A DNA stretch of 64,000 nucleotides, from contig NZ_LMJA01000031.1 of assembly GCF_001428895.1 (NCBI RefSeq), forward strand, positions 1 through 64,000, in the 5' to 3' direction. Positions 8,364-16,767 of this stretch are shown here, piece by piece. Numbering within the stretch: the first letter of the stretch is position 1; each line of letters starts with the position of its first letter. The position numbers and the translations under genes were made by a program. The notes beneath the pieces are model-generated. The model made no database searches and was not told the DNA's origin. It saw only the letters and a list, made by a program, of their open reading frames with translations. The DNA comes from Mycobacterium sp. Root265. GTDB lineage: Bacteria > Actinomycetota > Actinomycetes > Mycobacteriales > Mycobacteriaceae.

Positions 8364-9061
8364 ATCACCGCTCCCGAGTTGACATTGACGACATCGCCGA
8401 CGCTGAATGTCGCGTCGCAGACCAGGTATTCGACACAGCGTGCCACCTCGGCCGGCATCGTCAATCTGCGCAGCGGCAGCGTCGACAGATATTCGTCGGC
8501 GCGCCATGGAGAATCATCGCTGAGCAGCGGCGTGTCGGTGGGGCCGGGTGCGACGGCGTTGACGCGCACGCCGGCACCCGCGACCTCGGCGGACAGGCTG
8601 CGGACCAGCCCGAGGATCGCCCCCTTGGCCGCGACGTAATGCGCTTCCCGGTCCCCGCCACCGACGGCGAGTTCACTGGCCACCGCGACCACCGCACCCG
8701 AGCCCGCGGCCAGCATGTCGGGCAGGCAGGCACGTGTCGCGTTGAACAGGCCGCCCAGGTGCACCCGAAGCATCCGACGCCAGGACCGGGCGTCGATCTG
8801 ATCCACCAGCGCCATCTCGTAATAGCCCGCCGAGGTCACCAGGGCGCTCACCGGGCCCAACCGGTCGCGGATCTCGGCGATCGCGTCGGCGACGGCTGCG
8901 CCGTCGGAGACATCCACGGCCACAGCATGATCCGCTTCAGCGCCGGGCGCGAGGTCCAGTGCGCCGATCCGGTAGCCGCGACGGCGCAGGCTCTGCGCGC
9001 AGGCCGCGCCGATACCACTGGCGGCGCCGGTGACGACCGCTACCGGGCCGGTATCAGGCAC
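8360..9061 (-). CDS. SDR-family oxidoreductase
   Basis: Second short-chain dehydrogenase of the operon, 233 residues. Motifs: TGAASGIG, VTSAGYYE in place of NNAG, a serine in AVASELAVG and the active site HYVAAKG. It overlaps the permease stop by 8 bp and the next SDR start by 4 bp. Both SDRs in this operon have a degenerate NNAG, so they may be a recent pair or act on related substrates. Confidence 0.87.
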   Translation of the reverse strand: MPDTGPVAVVTGAASGIGAACAQSLRRRGYRIGALDLAPGAEADHAVAVDVSDGAAVADAIAEIRDRLGPVSALVTSAGYYEMALVDQIDARSWRRMLRVHLGGLFNATRACLPDMLAAGSGAVVAVASELAVGGGDREAHYVAAKGAILGLVRSLSAEVAGAGVRVNAVAPGPTDTPLLSDDSPWRADEYLSTLPLRRLTMPAEVARCVEYLVCDATFSVGDVVNVNSGAVI

Positions 9062-10496
9062 GAGTCGCGTCCTCTTCGACGACGCCGTCCTCGATCACCG
9101 TGGCCTCGACGATGCGGGAGCGCACGGTGGCCAGGATCGCCGTCCCGAGCACCAGCAGCACGGCGATACCGATCCAGACCGACCAGTCCAGGTAGCGCTG
9201 CTCGAAAGCCACTCGCGGCCAGGCGATGTTGAGGAACTGCAGCACCGCCCACACCACGGCCACCACCGCGACCGGCAGGGTGGCCCGGCCCAGGGAGAAG
9301 CTGGCCGGCGTCCAGGCCCGGCGCACCAGCACCACCACGAACCCGATCAGCGGGAACAGGAAGGCGAGGTAGAAACCACCCGCGGTGAAGTTGACCATCA
9401 GCGAATAGATGTCGCCGGCAACGATGCTCAGCAGGAACAGTGCCGCGCCGACCACCGTGGTGACCAGGATGGCCACCACCGGGATGCGGGCCGGGCCGCG
9501 CAGCCGGGCCAGCGCACCGGCGGCGGGCAGGCCGCCGTCGCGTGCGTAGGCCCAGATGACCCGGGAGGCCGAGGTCTGCAGCGCCAGGAAGCTGGCCAGG
9601 AAGCCGATCACGAACATCACCTCGACCGGCCGCGCGACGCCGTGACCCAGTGCGGTGGTGAGGGTTTCGTACACCGGATCGGCGACGGCACCCTCGGCGA
9701 CCGCATCCAGATCCGGGATGGCCAGGATGATCGCCAGGCTGGAGTAGGCCACCACCACGAAGATGAACGCCAGCGAGAACAGCACCGCCTTGGGCAGGTA
9801 CCGGCGTGGTTCGTGCACCTCCTCGGCGATGGATCCCGCGCTCTCGAAGCCGACGAAGGACCAACCGATGAAGGCGACCGCCAGCATGAAGGGCCCGGTC
9901 AGGTAGGCCAGGGTGTCGGTGTCGGCGCCGCCGCCGGAGAAGAGCACCGACAGCGAGCTCTGCCGGTGGAACAGCAGCAGCCAGGTGCCCAGCACCACCG
10001 AACCGATGACCTCGGCGATGATGCTGCCGATCATGAAGATCTTCAGCGCCTGTCGGCCGGCCAGGTTGACCGCGGTGCCCGCCAGCAGGATGACCAGGGC
10101 GATGAACGCCAGCGTCGTCCCCGAGGGCTCCTCGATCCCGAAGATGTTGGCGGCGAATCCGGCCGCACCGAGCGCGACCGTCGCCATCGCGATCACCAGC
10201 GTCCACATGTACGCCCAGCCGGCGAACCAGCCGTAGGTGGTGCCCAGCAACCGGCGCGACCACTGGTAGATGGAACCCTCCAGCGGCCAGCGCGACACCA
10301 GCATCGCGAAGACCAGCGCAACCAGGAACTGGCCGGCGAACACCAGCGTGAAGCCCCACCAGAAGCTGGGGCCGGCCGCGGACAGGGCCAGGCCGAAGAT
10401 GCCGTACAGCGCGACGATCGGCGAGATGAACGCGAAGGCGAACGCGAACGCCGACCAGAGTGAGAACTCGCGGCGCAGTACCTGTGGCTCGGTCAT
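9054..10496 (-). CDS. APC-superfamily amino acid/polyamine permease
   Basis: 480-residue polytopic transporter with about 12 membrane segments. N-terminal FALISPIVALYGIFGLAL-type helix and the EEVHEPRRYLPKAV loop are typical of APC amino-acid/amine uptake proteins, and GSTAEEVHEPR-like motifs mark the actinobacterial branch. ATG 10496 gives MTEPQVLRREFSLWSAFA as the cytoplasmic N-tail. It is first in a five-gene operon transcribed away from a PucR regulator, so it probably imports the compound degraded by the ureohydrolase and deacetylase. Confidence 0.88.
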   Translation of the reverse strand: MTEPQVLRREFSLWSAFAFAFAFISPIVALYGIFGLALSAAGPSFWWGFTLVFAGQFLVALVFAMLVSRWPLEGSIYQWSRRLLGTTYGWFAGWAYMWTLVIAMATVALGAAGFAANIFGIEEPSGTTLAFIALVILLAGTAVNLAGRQALKIFMIGSIIAEVIGSVVLGTWLLLFHRQSSLSVLFSGGGADTDTLAYLTGPFMLAVAFIGWSFVGFESAGSIAEEVHEPRRYLPKAVLFSLAFIFVVVAYSSLAIILAIPDLDAVAEGAVADPVYETLTTALGHGVARPVEVMFVIGFLASFLALQTSASRVIWAYARDGGLPAAGALARLRGPARIPVVAILVTTVVGAALFLLSIVAGDIYSLMVNFTAGGFYLAFLFPLIGFVVVLVRRAWTPASFSLGRATLPVAVVAVVWAVLQFLNIAWPRVAFEQRYLDWSVWIGIAVLLVLGTAILATVRSRIVEATVIEDGVVEEDATRA

Positions 10497-10579
10497 GGAC
10501 GAACTATCACGCGCCCGCCACGGGACCGCCATCGTTCGCGGCGAAGACGCTGCGAATCCACCGCCACCCCGTCGTCGCA

Positions 10580-10595
10580 TTGTGGGATCGCACAA
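10580..10595. promoter_or_regulatory. candidate PucR operator
   Basis: Inverted repeat TTGTG-6-CACAA in the 141-bp region between the divergent permease operon and the pucR-like gene. It is placed 31-46 bp upstream of the regulator's -10 (TACGAT, 10626-10631) and about 90 bp upstream of the permease start. Assignment to the adjacent regulator is inference. Confidence 0.45.
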
Positions 10596-10637
10596 CGAAT
10601 TGGGCCGAACAGATGACGCCGACGTTACGATCGACCG

Positions 10638-12011
10638 ATGACCGAGCCGGGGACCGACCAGGACGGCGTCGCCCCGACGTTCCGTGACCTGCTGGAACGG
10701 GCCGGCCTCGGCCTGGACGCCGTCCACCTCGATACCGGACAGCTCGCCACGCCGATCACCTGGTCGCACACCACCGAATTGCACGATCCCTCGCGGTATC
10801 TGCGTGGCGGGGAGCTGGTGTGCACGGTCGGCATCAGCCTGCAGACCCCCGCCGACTGCGACACCTTCGTCGACGCGCTGTCCCGGGCCGGGGCGGCCGG
10901 CGTCTGCTTCGGCATCGGCGATGTGCACGACGCCACCCCGCAGGCCCTGATCGACGCCTGCGCCCGGGCCGGCCTGCCGCTGCTGATCGCACCGCCATCG
11001 GTACCGTTTTCCACCGTCAGCCGCTATATCGCCGACTTCCAGTTCGGCGGTGCGGTCGCCACCGCGCGGGCCACCAATGCGCTGGTGCCCGAATTGCTGT
11101 CCTCCCAGCGGCGTCGCGAATCGGTGCGCCAGCTGCTGGACCGGGCCGGACAGGTGCTGGGCTGCTACTTCCTGCTCGAACCGCCCGGGCAGGCCGCCGA
11201 CGCCGCGGTGTCGGTGCCGGTCGACGGAATGGGCACCGTGGTGTGGGTCGGTCGCGGCGACCCGCCGGAGGGCGCCGTCATGGAGGTCATCGCGCGTTTC
11301 GTCGCGGCAGCCCAGGGTGAACGCGATATCGAGGCGGCGCTGGCCCGCGAGCGCGTCGGGCAGCTGCTGTCACTGGTGGAGCGCCGGATGCTGCTCCCGG
11401 ATGCGCTGAATCAGCTGCTGGACTGGCCGGGTCTGGCGGGCCGGGAGATCGACTGTTCGGCCTGGCCGGCCGGCGCCGGGGCATTGTTGTCGATGGCGTT
11501 CCCCGACGCCCTGGTCGCCGACGCCCCCGAGGTCTGTCTGGTGCTGAGCACGGGTGCGGACCGGCTGGCCGAGATCGCCGCCGATCTGTCGCTGCCTTCG
11601 GGTCATGCGGCGGCCGGACCGCTGACCGAACTGGGCGCCTCGATCAGTCAGGCCCGCATCGCGCTGGATCTGGCCCGCCAGCGCGGCGGCAGCATCGGAC
11701 CCGATCAGCTGAGCACGTTCGGCAGCCTGCTGGAGGGCCTGCCGTCGAGCAGGCTGGCCCCGTTCAAACAACAGCTGATCGACCCGCTCGAAGAGCTCGA
11801 CCGCGATCGCGGCACCCAGCACGTGCGCACCCTGCGGGTGTTCCTTGCGGCCAACGGATCGCTCATCGACACCGCCCGCGAGCTGTTCCTGCACAGCAAT
11901 ACCGTGCGGCACCGGCTGGCCCGCATCGGCCAGATCACCGGCCGCAATCCGCTCGACTTCGAGGATCAGGCGGCGTTCACGATCGGGCTGCGGGCAGCAG
12001 ATCGACTTTAG
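10638..12011 (+). CDS. PucR-family transcriptional regulator
   Basis: 457-residue protein with an N-terminal PucR ligand-binding domain (about residues 12-125, FRDLLERAGLGLDAV onwards), a central GGDEF-like CdaR segment, and a C-terminal helix-turn-helix (VFLAANGSLIDTARELFLHSNTVRHRLARI, about 400-430). PucR/CdaR regulators generally activate purine, ureide or amine catabolism in response to a metabolite. It faces a permease-SDR-SDR-ureohydrolase-deacetylase operon across 141 bp and is the obvious regulator of it. TACGAT is 6 nt before the ATG, so the gene looks leaderless. Its stop codon lies inside the IdeR-like box of the next gene. Confidence 0.9.
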   Translation: MTEPGTDQDGVAPTFRDLLERAGLGLDAVHLDTGQLATPITWSHTTELHDPSRYLRGGELVCTVGISLQTPADCDTFVDALSRAGAAGVCFGIGDVHDATPQALIDACARAGLPLLIAPPSVPFSTVSRYIADFQFGGAVATARATNALVPELLSSQRRRESVRQLLDRAGQVLGCYFLLEPPGQAADAAVSVPVDGMGTVVWVGRGDPPEGAVMEVIARFVAAAQGERDIEAALARERVGQLLSLVERRMLLPDALNQLLDWPGLAGREIDCSAWPAGAGALLSMAFPDALVADAPEVCLVLSTGADRLAEIAADLSLPSGHAAAGPLTELGASISQARIALDLARQRGGSIGPDQLSTFGSLLEGLPSSRLAPFKQQLIDPLEELDRDRGTQHVRTLRVFLAANGSLIDTARELFLHSNTVRHRLARIGQITGRNPLDFEDQAAFTIGLRAADRL

Positions 12012-12034
12012 GTTAGGCATGCCATACTCGGCCG
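12008..12034 (+). promoter_or_regulatory. IdeR-box-like site over the ABC exporter promoter
   Basis: TTAGGTTAGGCATGCCATA (12008-12026) matches the mycobacterial IdeR consensus at 14 of 19 positions, with the first 11 all matching. It overlaps the pucR stop codon and runs into the -10 CATACT (12023-12028), which is 6 nt before GTG 12035. Binding here would block the promoter, as expected for iron-dependent repression. The second half is poor, so this is only a candidate. Confidence 0.45.
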
Positions 12035-12970
12035 GTGCCGGAGTATGCGATCGAGCTGGACGACATCACCAAGCAGTACGGGGACAAACAGGCCCTGAGC
12101 GGCGTGACGTTCCGGATGCCCGCGGGCACCCTGCTCGGTGTGCTCGGCCCCAACGGCGCGGGCAAGACCACCACCATCAACGTGCTGTCCACGCTGATCC
12201 GGCCGACCTCCGGATCGGCGAAGGTGGCCGGCTTCGACGTCGTCACGCAGGCCGCCCAGGTCCGCAGGAGCATCGGACTCACCGGCCAGTACGCCGCGAT
12301 CGACGAGATGCTGACGGGCCGGGAGAACCTGGTGCTGTTCGGCGAACTCAACGGACTCCCCCGGACGCAGGCCCGCGCCCGGGCCGACGAACTGCTCGAG
12401 GCGTTCAGCCTGACCGACGCCGCCGGGCGACGGGTCGGCACCTACTCCGGCGGGATGCGCCGCCGCGCCGACATTGCCTGCGGGCTGGTCGCCGAGCCCG
12501 CCGTGGTGTTCCTGGACGAGCCCACCACCGGGCTGGACCCGCGTAGCCGCCGCGAGGTCTGGGACCTGGTGAGCTCACTGACCGGTCGCGGCACCAGCGT
12601 GCTGCTGACCACCCAGTACCTCGACGAGGCGGATGCGCTGTCGGATTCCATCGTCGTGATCGATCACGGCAGGGTGATCGCCGAAGGCACCGCCGACGAG
12701 CTGAAGGAACGTGTCGGCGGCAGTTTCTGCCAGGTGACGCCGGTGCACACCGCCGACGGGCCGCGGATCGCCGACGCCCTGGCCGGACTCGGGGAGGTCA
12801 GCACGGACCCGGATACCGGTGCACTGTCCATCCCGGCTCCGGGTGGCCTGAGCACGCTCAGCGAGGTGTTCCGCCGGCTGGAGGCCCTCGACATCGAGGT
12901 CGGTGACATCGCGCTGCGCAAACCGTCGCTGGACGAGGTGTTCTTCACCCTGACGGCCCCGGCACCATGA
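12035..12970 (+). CDS. DrrA-like ABC transporter ATPase
   Basis: 311-residue ATP-binding subunit of a daunorubicin/lipid-type exporter. Walker A GPNGAGKTT, ABC signature YSGGMRRRADIA, Walker B VVFLDEPTTGLDPRSRR and the C-terminal extension typical of DrrA proteins are all visible. It overlaps the first permease by ATGA and the set of three genes is one operon. GTG 12035 is chosen for its leaderless -10. The transporter class exports hydrophobic drugs or lipids; the cargo is unknown. Confidence 0.92.
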   Translation: MPEYAIELDDITKQYGDKQALSGVTFRMPAGTLLGVLGPNGAGKTTTINVLSTLIRPTSGSAKVAGFDVVTQAAQVRRSIGLTGQYAAIDEMLTGRENLVLFGELNGLPRTQARARADELLEAFSLTDAAGRRVGTYSGGMRRRADIACGLVAEPAVVFLDEPTTGLDPRSRREVWDLVSSLTGRGTSVLLTTQYLDEADALSDSIVVIDHGRVIAEGTADELKERVGGSFCQVTPVHTADGPRIADALAGLGEVSTDPDTGALSIPAPGGLSTLSEVFRRLEALDIEVGDIALRKPSLDEVFFTLTAPAP

Positions 12971-13704
12971 CCGCACTGGGCGCGCTGACCCGGCGGTCGG
13001 TGCTGGGCACCCTGCGGGGCGGTGATCTGGTGTTCGCCGTCGGCGGGCCGATCGCGTTCTTCGTGTGCTTCGACATCACCCTGCGCAATGTCATCGACAC
13101 CGGCACCATGAGCTACGCGCAGTACATCTTGCCGGTCATCGTGGTGCAGGCGATGATCTTCACCGCCATGACCACCGCGGACCGGGCGGCGCGAGACAAC
13201 TTGAGCGGCATGGGTATTCGGATGCGCTCGCTGCCCATCACCGCACTGGCACCGGTGACCGCACGGATGCTCTCGGCGCTGGTGCGCGCGGGCGCGGCGC
13301 TCGTCGGCGCCCTCACCATCGGGTATCTGTTCGGCTTCCGGTTCTCCGGCGGTGTCGCCGCGGTGGCGGTCTTCGTCGGACTCGCGCTGCTGCTGTCGCT
13401 GGCGTTGTCGCTGGGCGCGGATGCACTGGGATCACTGGCCGGCAGCACCGAGGAGGCCGGTCAGACCCTGCTGATCCCGCAGCTGCTGCTGGTGATGCTG
13501 TCCACCGGAATCGCTCCGGCAGAAGCGTTCCCGTCCTGGCTGGGACCGTTCGTGCGGCACCAGCCGGTGTCGGTGATCGCCGAGACGCTGCGCGGGCTGG
13601 CGGTCGGCGAGTACCGCCACCTCCCGCTCAGCCTGGCCTGGTGTGTCGGGCTACTGGTGCTGTTCGGCGCGATCGCGGTCCGGATGCAGAGGAGGGCGTC
13701 ATGA
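12967..13704 (+). CDS. DrrB-like ABC-2 permease
   Basis: 245 residues with about six membrane segments and the ABC-2 signature near the C-terminus (AFPSWLGPFVRHQPVSVIAETLRGLAVGE). Overlaps the ATPase by 4 bp and the next permease by 4 bp. Forms the membrane channel with the following gene. Confidence 0.9.
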   Translation: MTALGALTRRSVLGTLRGGDLVFAVGGPIAFFVCFDITLRNVIDTGTMSYAQYILPVIVVQAMIFTAMTTADRAARDNLSGMGIRMRSLPITALAPVTARMLSALVRAGAALVGALTIGYLFGFRFSGGVAAVAVFVGLALLLSLALSLGADALGSLAGSTEEAGQTLLIPQLLLVMLSTGIAPAEAFPSWLGPFVRHQPVSVIAETLRGLAVGEYRHLPLSLAWCVGLLVLFGAIAVRMQRRAS

Positions 13705-14465
13705 CCCTGGTCCGGCAGAGTCGCCTGCAGGCCCGGCGGCTACTGCTGGGCTGGCGGCGCGCACCGGTGGTGCTGATCCAGTCGCTGATCTTCCCCACCT
13801 TCCTGCTGATCGTCTACAAGCAGGTCATCGGCGAGTCGGTATTGCACCTGACCGGCGGCAACAGCCTGTATGGCCTGGTGCCGATGTGCGCGATCGCCGG
13901 GGCTCTGTTCGGCGCGATGGGCACCGGCGCGGCCATCCCGGACGAACGCGAATCCGGACTGCTCAGCAGGCTGTGGGCGTTGCCGGTGCACCGCGCCAGC
14001 GCGCTCACCGGAAGACTGCTCGCCGAGGGCGCCCGGGCCTTCATCGGCACCCTGGTGATCACCGCGGTCGGCGTGGCGATGGGCCTGCGCTTCAGCCAAG
14101 GCCGGCCGGCCGCAATCGCTTTCGTGCTGATCCCGGTCTTCATGGTGATCGGGTTCGCTGCCGTCATCGTGGCCGTCGCCGTGCAGTCGAACGGTAAGAA
14201 CATCATCACCGGCCTGTCCACGGTGTGTTTCCTGCTGTTGTTCTTCAACTCCGGCATGGTGCCCGTCGACGTGTTCCCGGACTGGCTCGAACCCGTGGTG
14301 CGAGCCCAGCCGATGTCCCCGGCGATCGAGGCGATGCGCGGACTGGCGGCCGGCGGGCCGATCCTGTGGCCGGTAGCGCAGTCCGCGGCGTGGGTCATCG
14401 GGTTGCTGGCGGTGTTCGGGCCCATCGCGGTGCGCGGCTACCGTGTCGCGGCCGAATCCTCCTGA
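13701..14465 (+). CDS. DrrC-like ABC-2 permease
   Basis: 254 residues, about six membrane segments, with the same ABC-2 ending (VFPDWLEPVVRAQPMSPAIEAMRGLA) as its partner. Start ATG 13701 overlaps the DrrB-like stop (ATGA) and is preceded by GGAGG. Together with the two preceding genes it makes a complete ATPase-permease-permease exporter. Confidence 0.9.
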   Translation: MTLVRQSRLQARRLLLGWRRAPVVLIQSLIFPTFLLIVYKQVIGESVLHLTGGNSLYGLVPMCAIAGALFGAMGTGAAIPDERESGLLSRLWALPVHRASALTGRLLAEGARAFIGTLVITAVGVAMGLRFSQGRPAAIAFVLIPVFMVIGFAAVIVAVAVQSNGKNIITGLSTVCFLLLFFNSGMVPVDVFPDWLEPVVRAQPMSPAIEAMRGLAAGGPILWPVAQSAAWVIGLLAVFGPIAVRGYRVAAESS

Positions 14466-14484
14466 CCCGTGATAAACACGACAT

Positions 14485-14856
14485 ATGGAGATCCTGGCCA
14501 GCCGGATGCTGATACGGCCGGCCGACTACCCGAAGTCCGTCGCGTTCTACCGTGACCTGATCGGGCTGGCCATCGCGCGCGAATACGGCGGTGGCACCGT
14601 CTTTTACGCCGGGCAGTCGCTGATCGAGCTGGCCGGCCACGGTGAGCCCTCGGCGGGCGGGACGCTGTGGCTGCAGGTCCGTGATGTGTATGCCGCGCAG
14701 ACCGAGCTGACCGGGCGTGGCGTGCCGATCGCCAGGGCCGCCGCCGAAGAGCCGTGGGGCCTGCACGAGATGCACATCATCGATCCCGATGGCGTCACCC
14801 TGATCTTCGTCCAGGTTCCCGACACGCATCCGCTGCGCCGCGACACCAGGGACTAG
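14485..14856 (+). CDS. glyoxalase/VOC-fold protein (Rv0546c-like)
   Basis: 123-residue single VOC domain. Two beta-alpha-beta-beta-beta modules are recognisable, SRMLIRPADYPKSVAFYRDLIG and the second ending MHIIDPDGVTLIFVQ. Metal-ligand-like His and Glu residues occur in HEMHIIDPDG. Small size and position between the SDR and pitA parallels M. tuberculosis Rv0546c. Reaction unknown; many such proteins are dioxygenases, isomerases or resistance proteins. Confidence 0.82.
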   Translation: MEILASRMLIRPADYPKSVAFYRDLIGLAIAREYGGGTVFYAGQSLIELAGHGEPSAGGTLWLQVRDVYAAQTELTGRGVPIARAAAEEPWGLHEMHIIDPDGVTLIFVQVPDTHPLRRDTRD

Positions 14857-14859
14857 GGC

Positions 14860-15432
14860 GTGGCCAAATCCGTTCTGGGGCGCGGCACCGCCCGTGCCCG
14901 CGTGCTGGAGGCCGCGCTCGCGCAGTTCGCCGAGCACGGCGTCAGCGGCACCACGCTGCAGATGATCGCCGACAGCATCGGGGTGGGCAAGGCCTCGGTC
15001 TACTACCAGTTCCACTCCAAAGAGGAAATCGTGGCGGCCGCGGCCCAGCCGATGTTCGACGACATGGCGCGCGTGGTGACGATCGCCGAAGCGGTGCCCG
15101 ATCCCGAGACCCGGCGCGAGATCACCATCAGCGGGTTCATCGAGTTCAGCGTCCGGCACCGCCGGCTGGCCGCGGTGCTCGCCGGCGACCCGGTGCTGGA
15201 GAGCCTCGTGCAGTCCCGCGAGGATCTCACCGATATCGTCGACCGCTTCACGAACCTGCTGCTCGGCGGCGGTCACGGCCCGGCAGGCCGGGTCGTCATC
15301 TCGATGGTCACCAACGGTATCTACGCCGCCGTCACCGACAAGTCGCTGGACGATGTCAGCGACGAGGATCTGCACCGGACACTTTTGGAGGCGGCGCAGC
15401 AGTTGACGCGCACCGCGTCGTTCTTCGACTGA
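14860..15432 (+). CDS. TetR-family regulator
   Basis: 190 residues. N-terminal TetR DNA-binding domain (about residues 12-58: ARVLEAALAQFAEHGVSGTTLQMIADSIGVGKASVYYQFHSKEEI, here split over two helices) and a helical ligand domain. GTG 14860 follows the glyoxalase gene after 3 bp with AGGG as a weak ribosome site, so the two are likely co-transcribed. Its DNA-binding helix is nearly identical to the TetR at 20295, suggesting paralogues with related operators. Confidence 0.87.
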   Translation: MAKSVLGRGTARARVLEAALAQFAEHGVSGTTLQMIADSIGVGKASVYYQFHSKEEIVAAAAQPMFDDMARVVTIAEAVPDPETRREITISGFIEFSVRHRRLAAVLAGDPVLESLVQSREDLTDIVDRFTNLLLGGGHGPAGRVVISMVTNGIYAAVTDKSLDDVSDEDLHRTLLEAAQQLTRTASFFD

Positions 15433-15640
15433 CACGGCTACAGTGCCGGTCGGGTGGAAAGAAATTTCCGGAACCGGGAATTGTTAGCAAGGCGAACGAG
15501 TTGTCGGGAATGGGTGCCGGTATTCGGCATCCGAGCACGACTATTGCTCCAGCTAACGACACCGAAAGCCGGCCGTCCGCCCACGTCACGACCCATATGG
15601 CGAACGGGCTTCGGTGGTCGATGAGAAGAAAGCAGAGACC

Positions 15641-15913
15641 ATGCGCACCATCACGTCGACCATCGCGACCGTCGTCGCCGTATCGGGAGCTGCCATCGGA
15701 TTCGCCGGCGCAGCGGCTGCCGCGCCCGGCGGTCCGGCGTCGGTGACCGAAACCGTGAACCAGCTCCGCTCGCAGGGATTCAACGTGCAGCTGAACGGCA
15801 CGCGCGGCGGACCGCTGACGAACTGCTCGATCGACGGACTTCGTCACACCTCCGAAAAACCAGGGTCGACCGTATACGTCGATCTGTCCTGTCCGTTCGA
15901 ATACGAGTACTGA
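15641..15913 (+). CDS. small secreted protein, two cysteines
   Basis: 90 residues beginning with a Sec signal peptide (MRTITSTIATVVAVSGAAIGFAGAAAAA, cleavage before PGGP). The mature part is about 60 residues with two cysteines (TNCSID and DLSCPF) that can form one disulfide. ATG 15641 is chosen because the signal peptide begins there; GAAGAAAG precedes it. No known domain recognised. This kind of short secreted protein is common in mycobacteria. It lies alone between convergent and codirectional units, with 208 bp of noncoding sequence upstream. Confidence 0.7.
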   Translation: MRTITSTIATVVAVSGAAIGFAGAAAAAPGGPASVTETVNQLRSQGFNVQLNGTRGGPLTNCSIDGLRHTSEKPGSTVYVDLSCPFEYEY

Positions 15914-15967
15914 CATCCCCTCGAGGCCGGCCGGGTACGCACCACGCCGGCCGACCCTCATCGGGGA

Positions 15968-16411
15968 CTACCAGGTCCAGACGCCGGGATCGGCGGGCGG
16001 ATAGGTCGCGCAGTTCTTGGTGCCGTGCGCCACGACACCCTTGTTGTTGAAGAACAACTTGGCCCAGTTCGGCCAGTTCCAGGCCAGCTGTTCGTAGAAC
16101 GCGTTGGTGGCGGTCTCCTCGGAGTACTGGCGCCGGCCCGCATAGTCCATGGAGAAGAACCAGGTGATGCGATCCCGGGCCCACCGCTGTACGTCGGGTG
16201 ACTTGTTGTTGTAGTCGATCATGTAACGCTCGTAGTACACCGGATTGGTGTCGCGGACCGCGGCCATGTACTGGTCCACAGTGCAGGTGGTCTTGAGCAT
16301 GTTGCTCGGGATCGGATACTCGTCGGTGGCGTCGGCGGCGGCGATGCCCGGCGTGGCCAGCAGTGCCGCGACGGCACCTGCGGCGGCGATGAATCGGTTG
16401 CGGCGCATCAT
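15968..16411 (-). CDS. Rv0455c-like secreted protein (siderophore-export accessory family)
   Basis: 147 residues with a Sec signal peptide (IAAAGAVAALLATPGIAAA). The mature part closely resembles, from memory, M. tuberculosis Rv0455c: EYPIPSNMLKTTCTVDQYM, RDTNPVYYERYMIDYNN, WFFSM, KLFFNNKGVVAHGTKNC. Its two cysteines correspond to the disulfide that closes the Rv0455c fold. Rv0455c is needed for siderophore secretion by MmpL4/MmpL5 in M. tuberculosis. Here the gene is last in an operon with mmpS and mmpL, 11 bp after a DUF732 gene. ATG 16411 has AAGGA 8 nt upstream. Confidence 0.82.
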   Translation of the reverse strand: MMRRNRFIAAAGAVAALLATPGIAAADATDEYPIPSNMLKTTCTVDQYMAAVRDTNPVYYERYMIDYNNKSPDVQRWARDRITWFFSMDYAGRRQYSEETATNAFYEQLAWNWPNWAKLFFNNKGVVAHGTKNCATYPPADPGVWTW

Positions 16412-16422
16412 GTTCGGTCCTT

Positions 16423-16767
16423 TCAACGTCGGTCGGCGGCGCGTTGCAACGCGGCAGACTGATCCGGGCAGTAGACGGGCACGGCGGCGGCGACGAACTG
16501 CCACGCCTGCTCGGTGGTGGCGTCCCTGTTCAGCTGGTCATGGACGAATTTCGCCGACGCGAAGGCATCTTCGTCCAGGCCGTTGTGCAGACGTTTGCAC
16601 ATCAGCTTGCCGATCCAGGCGTTGAAGTCCTTCTGCCCGTAGATGCCGTAGGTGTGCAACTGGTCGGCGAAGGCCTCGTCACGGTCGGCGTGCGCCACCG
16701 GTGCGGTCACGACGGCCAGCACCGCGACACACCCGGCCATGGCCGACTTCATCCTCGAAAACCTCAT
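16423..16767 (-). CDS. DUF732 secreted protein
   Basis: 114 residues with a signal peptide (KSAMAGCVAVLAVVTAPVAHA) and the DUF732 pattern: DEAFADQLHTYGIYGQKDFNAWIGKLMCKRL, then AWQFVAAAVPVYCPDQ, with two conserved cysteines. The start codon overlaps the mmpL stop (TGATG), implying translational coupling to the transporter. DUF732 proteins are abundant mycobacterial exported proteins of unknown role. Confidence 0.82.
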   Translation of the reverse strand: MRFSRMKSAMAGCVAVLAVVTAPVAHADRDEAFADQLHTYGIYGQKDFNAWIGKLMCKRLHNGLDEDAFASAKFVHDQLNRDATTEQAWQFVAAAVPVYCPDQSAALQRAADRR

